A stretch of 14,807 nucleotides of DNA from Bacteroidales bacterium (GTDB lineage Bacteria > Bacteroidota > Bacteroidia > Bacteroidales > ML635J-15), in assembly GCA_007130555.1 (NCBI GenBank), contig SLSH01000229.1, positions 1-14,807 on the forward strand. Reading direction: 5' to 3'. This document shows, one piece after another, positions 13,809-14,807 of this stretch (position 1 is its first letter; each line of letters opens with the position of its first letter). The notes under the pieces were generated by a model. It was not told the DNA's origin. It made no database searches and worked only from the letters and a program-made list of their open reading frames with translations. Made by a program: the position numbers and the translations under genes.

Positions 13809-14579
13809 ATGGTTTTTATTAAAACAGAGGATGAAATAGAAATACTAAAAAAAAGCAATATGCTTGTGTCCGAAACACACGCAATGCTTACTAAAGAAAT
13901 TAGAGAAGGTATTTCTACGATTATGCTTGATAAATTGGCAGAAGAATTCATTCGTGATAACGGAGGAATACCGGGATTTTTAAACTATAAAGGATATCCT
14001 AATACTTTATGTGTTTCGATAAATGATGTTGTGGTTCATGGAATTCCCGGAAAACAGACATTAAAAAACGGAGATATTGTTTCGATAGATTGCGGAGTGA
14101 TTTTTAACGGATATTATGGAGACTCTTGTTATACCTTTGAAATTGGAAATGTTGATCCGAGCATTAAAGAATTAGTTAAAAATACAAAGGAGTGTCTTTA
14201 TAAAGGAATAGAAAAAGCAGTTGAAGGAAATTATCTGGGAGATATTGGTTTTGAAATTCAAAAACATGCAGAAAATTGCGGATATTCTGTTGTAAGAGAA
14301 CTGGTAGGACACGGAATCGGCAAAAATCTTCACGAAGACCCCGAAATCCCTAATTATGGAAAAAAGGGGAGAGGGTTAAAACTTAAAGAAGGTATGGTTT
14401 TTGCTATTGAGCCGATGATTAACTTAGGAAAAAAAGAAATTTATCAGGAAAATGACGGATGGACAATAAAAACAAAAGACGGTAAACCGTCTGCTCATTT
14501 TGAGCACTCGGTTGTTGTGAGAAAAAATAAAGTTGAAATTTTATCGGATTTTAGTATAATTGAAAAAAATATAAAATAA
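13809..14579 (+). CDS. map: Methionine aminopeptidase, type I
   Basis: This enzyme removes the initiator methionine from nascent proteins when the second residue is small. All five metal ligands are visible: Asp94 (VSIDCG), Asp105 (GYYGDSC), His168 (LVGHGIG), Glu201 (AIEPM) and Glu232 (FEHSV). His77 (VVHGIP) and His175 are the expected catalytic or substrate-binding histidines. The 256-residue length without an N-terminal extension fits type Ia. I take the ATG at 13809. The frame could open one codon earlier with TTG at 13806. Another ATG at 13799 lies out of frame and gives only a seven-codon peptide. An A8 run occurs at 13847-13854. The secY-map-infA order is common in this phylum. Confidence 0.96.
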   Translation: MVFIKTEDEIEILKKSNMLVSETHAMLTKEIREGISTIMLDKLAEEFIRDNGGIPGFLNYKGYPNTLCVSINDVVVHGIPGKQTLKNGDIVSIDCGVIFNGYYGDSCYTFEIGNVDPSIKELVKNTKECLYKGIEKAVEGNYLGDIGFEIQKHAENCGYSVVRELVGHGIGKNLHEDPEIPNYGKKGRGLKLKEGMVFAIEPMINLGKKEIYQENDGWTIKTKDGKPSAHFEHSVVVRKNKVEILSDFSIIEKNIK

Positions 14580-14582
14580 TTT

Positions 14583-14801
14583 ATGGCAAAACAGCCTTCA
14601 ATAGAACAAGATGGTACGATAATAGAAGCATTGTCGAATGCTATGTTCCGTGTTGAATTAGAAAACGGACATGTAATTATTGCACATATTTCGGGCAAAA
14701 TGAGAATGCACTATATCAAAATTTTACCGGGGGATAAAGTTGTTGTAGAAATGTCCCCTTACGATTTAACTAAAGGAAGAATAACATACAGATATAAATA
14801 A
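14583..14801 (+). CDS. infA: Translation initiation factor IF-1
   Basis: IF-1 occupies the A site of the 30S subunit during initiation and assists IF-2 and IF-3. The 72 residues are the exact family length and form a single S1-like OB fold. EQDGTIIEALSNAMFRVELENG (8-29) begins the fold. HISGKMRMHYIKILPGDKVV and EMSPYDLTKGRITYRYK complete it with the usual basic RNA-binding face. It starts 3 bases after map. The six bases after its stop are A-rich like other leaders here. By synteny rpmJ should follow, outside the window. Confidence 0.98.
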   Translation: MAKQPSIEQDGTIIEALSNAMFRVELENGHVIIAHISGKMRMHYIKILPGDKVVVEMSPYDLTKGRITYRYK

Positions 14802-14807
14802 ATAAAA

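Noticed and set aside
13799..13822. Seven-codon frame (ATG at 13799) overlapping the map start
   Set aside because: It is too short to support as a peptide, and chance ATGs are frequent in A/T-rich gaps. A similar five-codon frame at 8735 before rplX was dropped for the same reason.

Overview
The window is a contiguous stretch of the main ribosomal-protein locus of an AT-rich member of the Bacteroidota. Four things point to that phylum. Gene order runs str-S10-spc without a break and without tuf. A single clear promoter of the Bacteroidota type (TTG, 19-base gap, TAnnTTTG) lies upstream. Start codons have A-rich leaders and almost no Shine-Dalgarno sequence. Several proteins (L3, L15, L18, SecY) look like Bacteroidota versions, as judged from memory rather than by alignment. 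The order or family cannot be settled by eye.

Layout, all on the + strand: 1-223 is non-coding, with AT-only inverted repeats, the promoter and a leader of about 50 bases. 224-3215 is the str block (rpsL, rpsG, fusA). 3228-7866 plus rpmC and rpsQ is the S10 block (rpsJ, rplC, rplD, rplW, rplB, rpsS, rplV, rpsC, rplP, rpmC, rpsQ). 8355-13788 is the spc block (rplN, rplX, rplE, rpsN, rpsH, rplF, rplR, rpsE, rpmD, rplO, secY). It is followed by map and infA, which normally precede rpmJ-rpsM-rpsK-rpsD-rpoA-rplQ; those genes lie beyond the window. There are 27 complete genes, none broken. No gap inside the operon exceeds 29 bases, and one pair (rplX/rplE) overlaps by one base.

Functionally the cluster supplies ribosomal proteins of both subunits, the translocase EF-G, initiation factor IF-1, the nascent-chain processing enzyme methionine aminopeptidase and the membrane channel SecY. 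The whole region reads as one transcription unit from the promoter near 157-164, although internal promoters cannot be excluded.

There is no mobile element, CRISPR array, tRNA, rRNA or accessory system here, and I see no undescribed system. The points worth a second look are modest: a divergent domain II motif in EF-G, possible loss of the L3 glutamine methylation site, an unusual tripeptide beside the L2 active-site loop, repeated A8 tracts inside essential genes, the architecture of the promoter region, and the near absence of Shine-Dalgarno sites with one exception at rplE.
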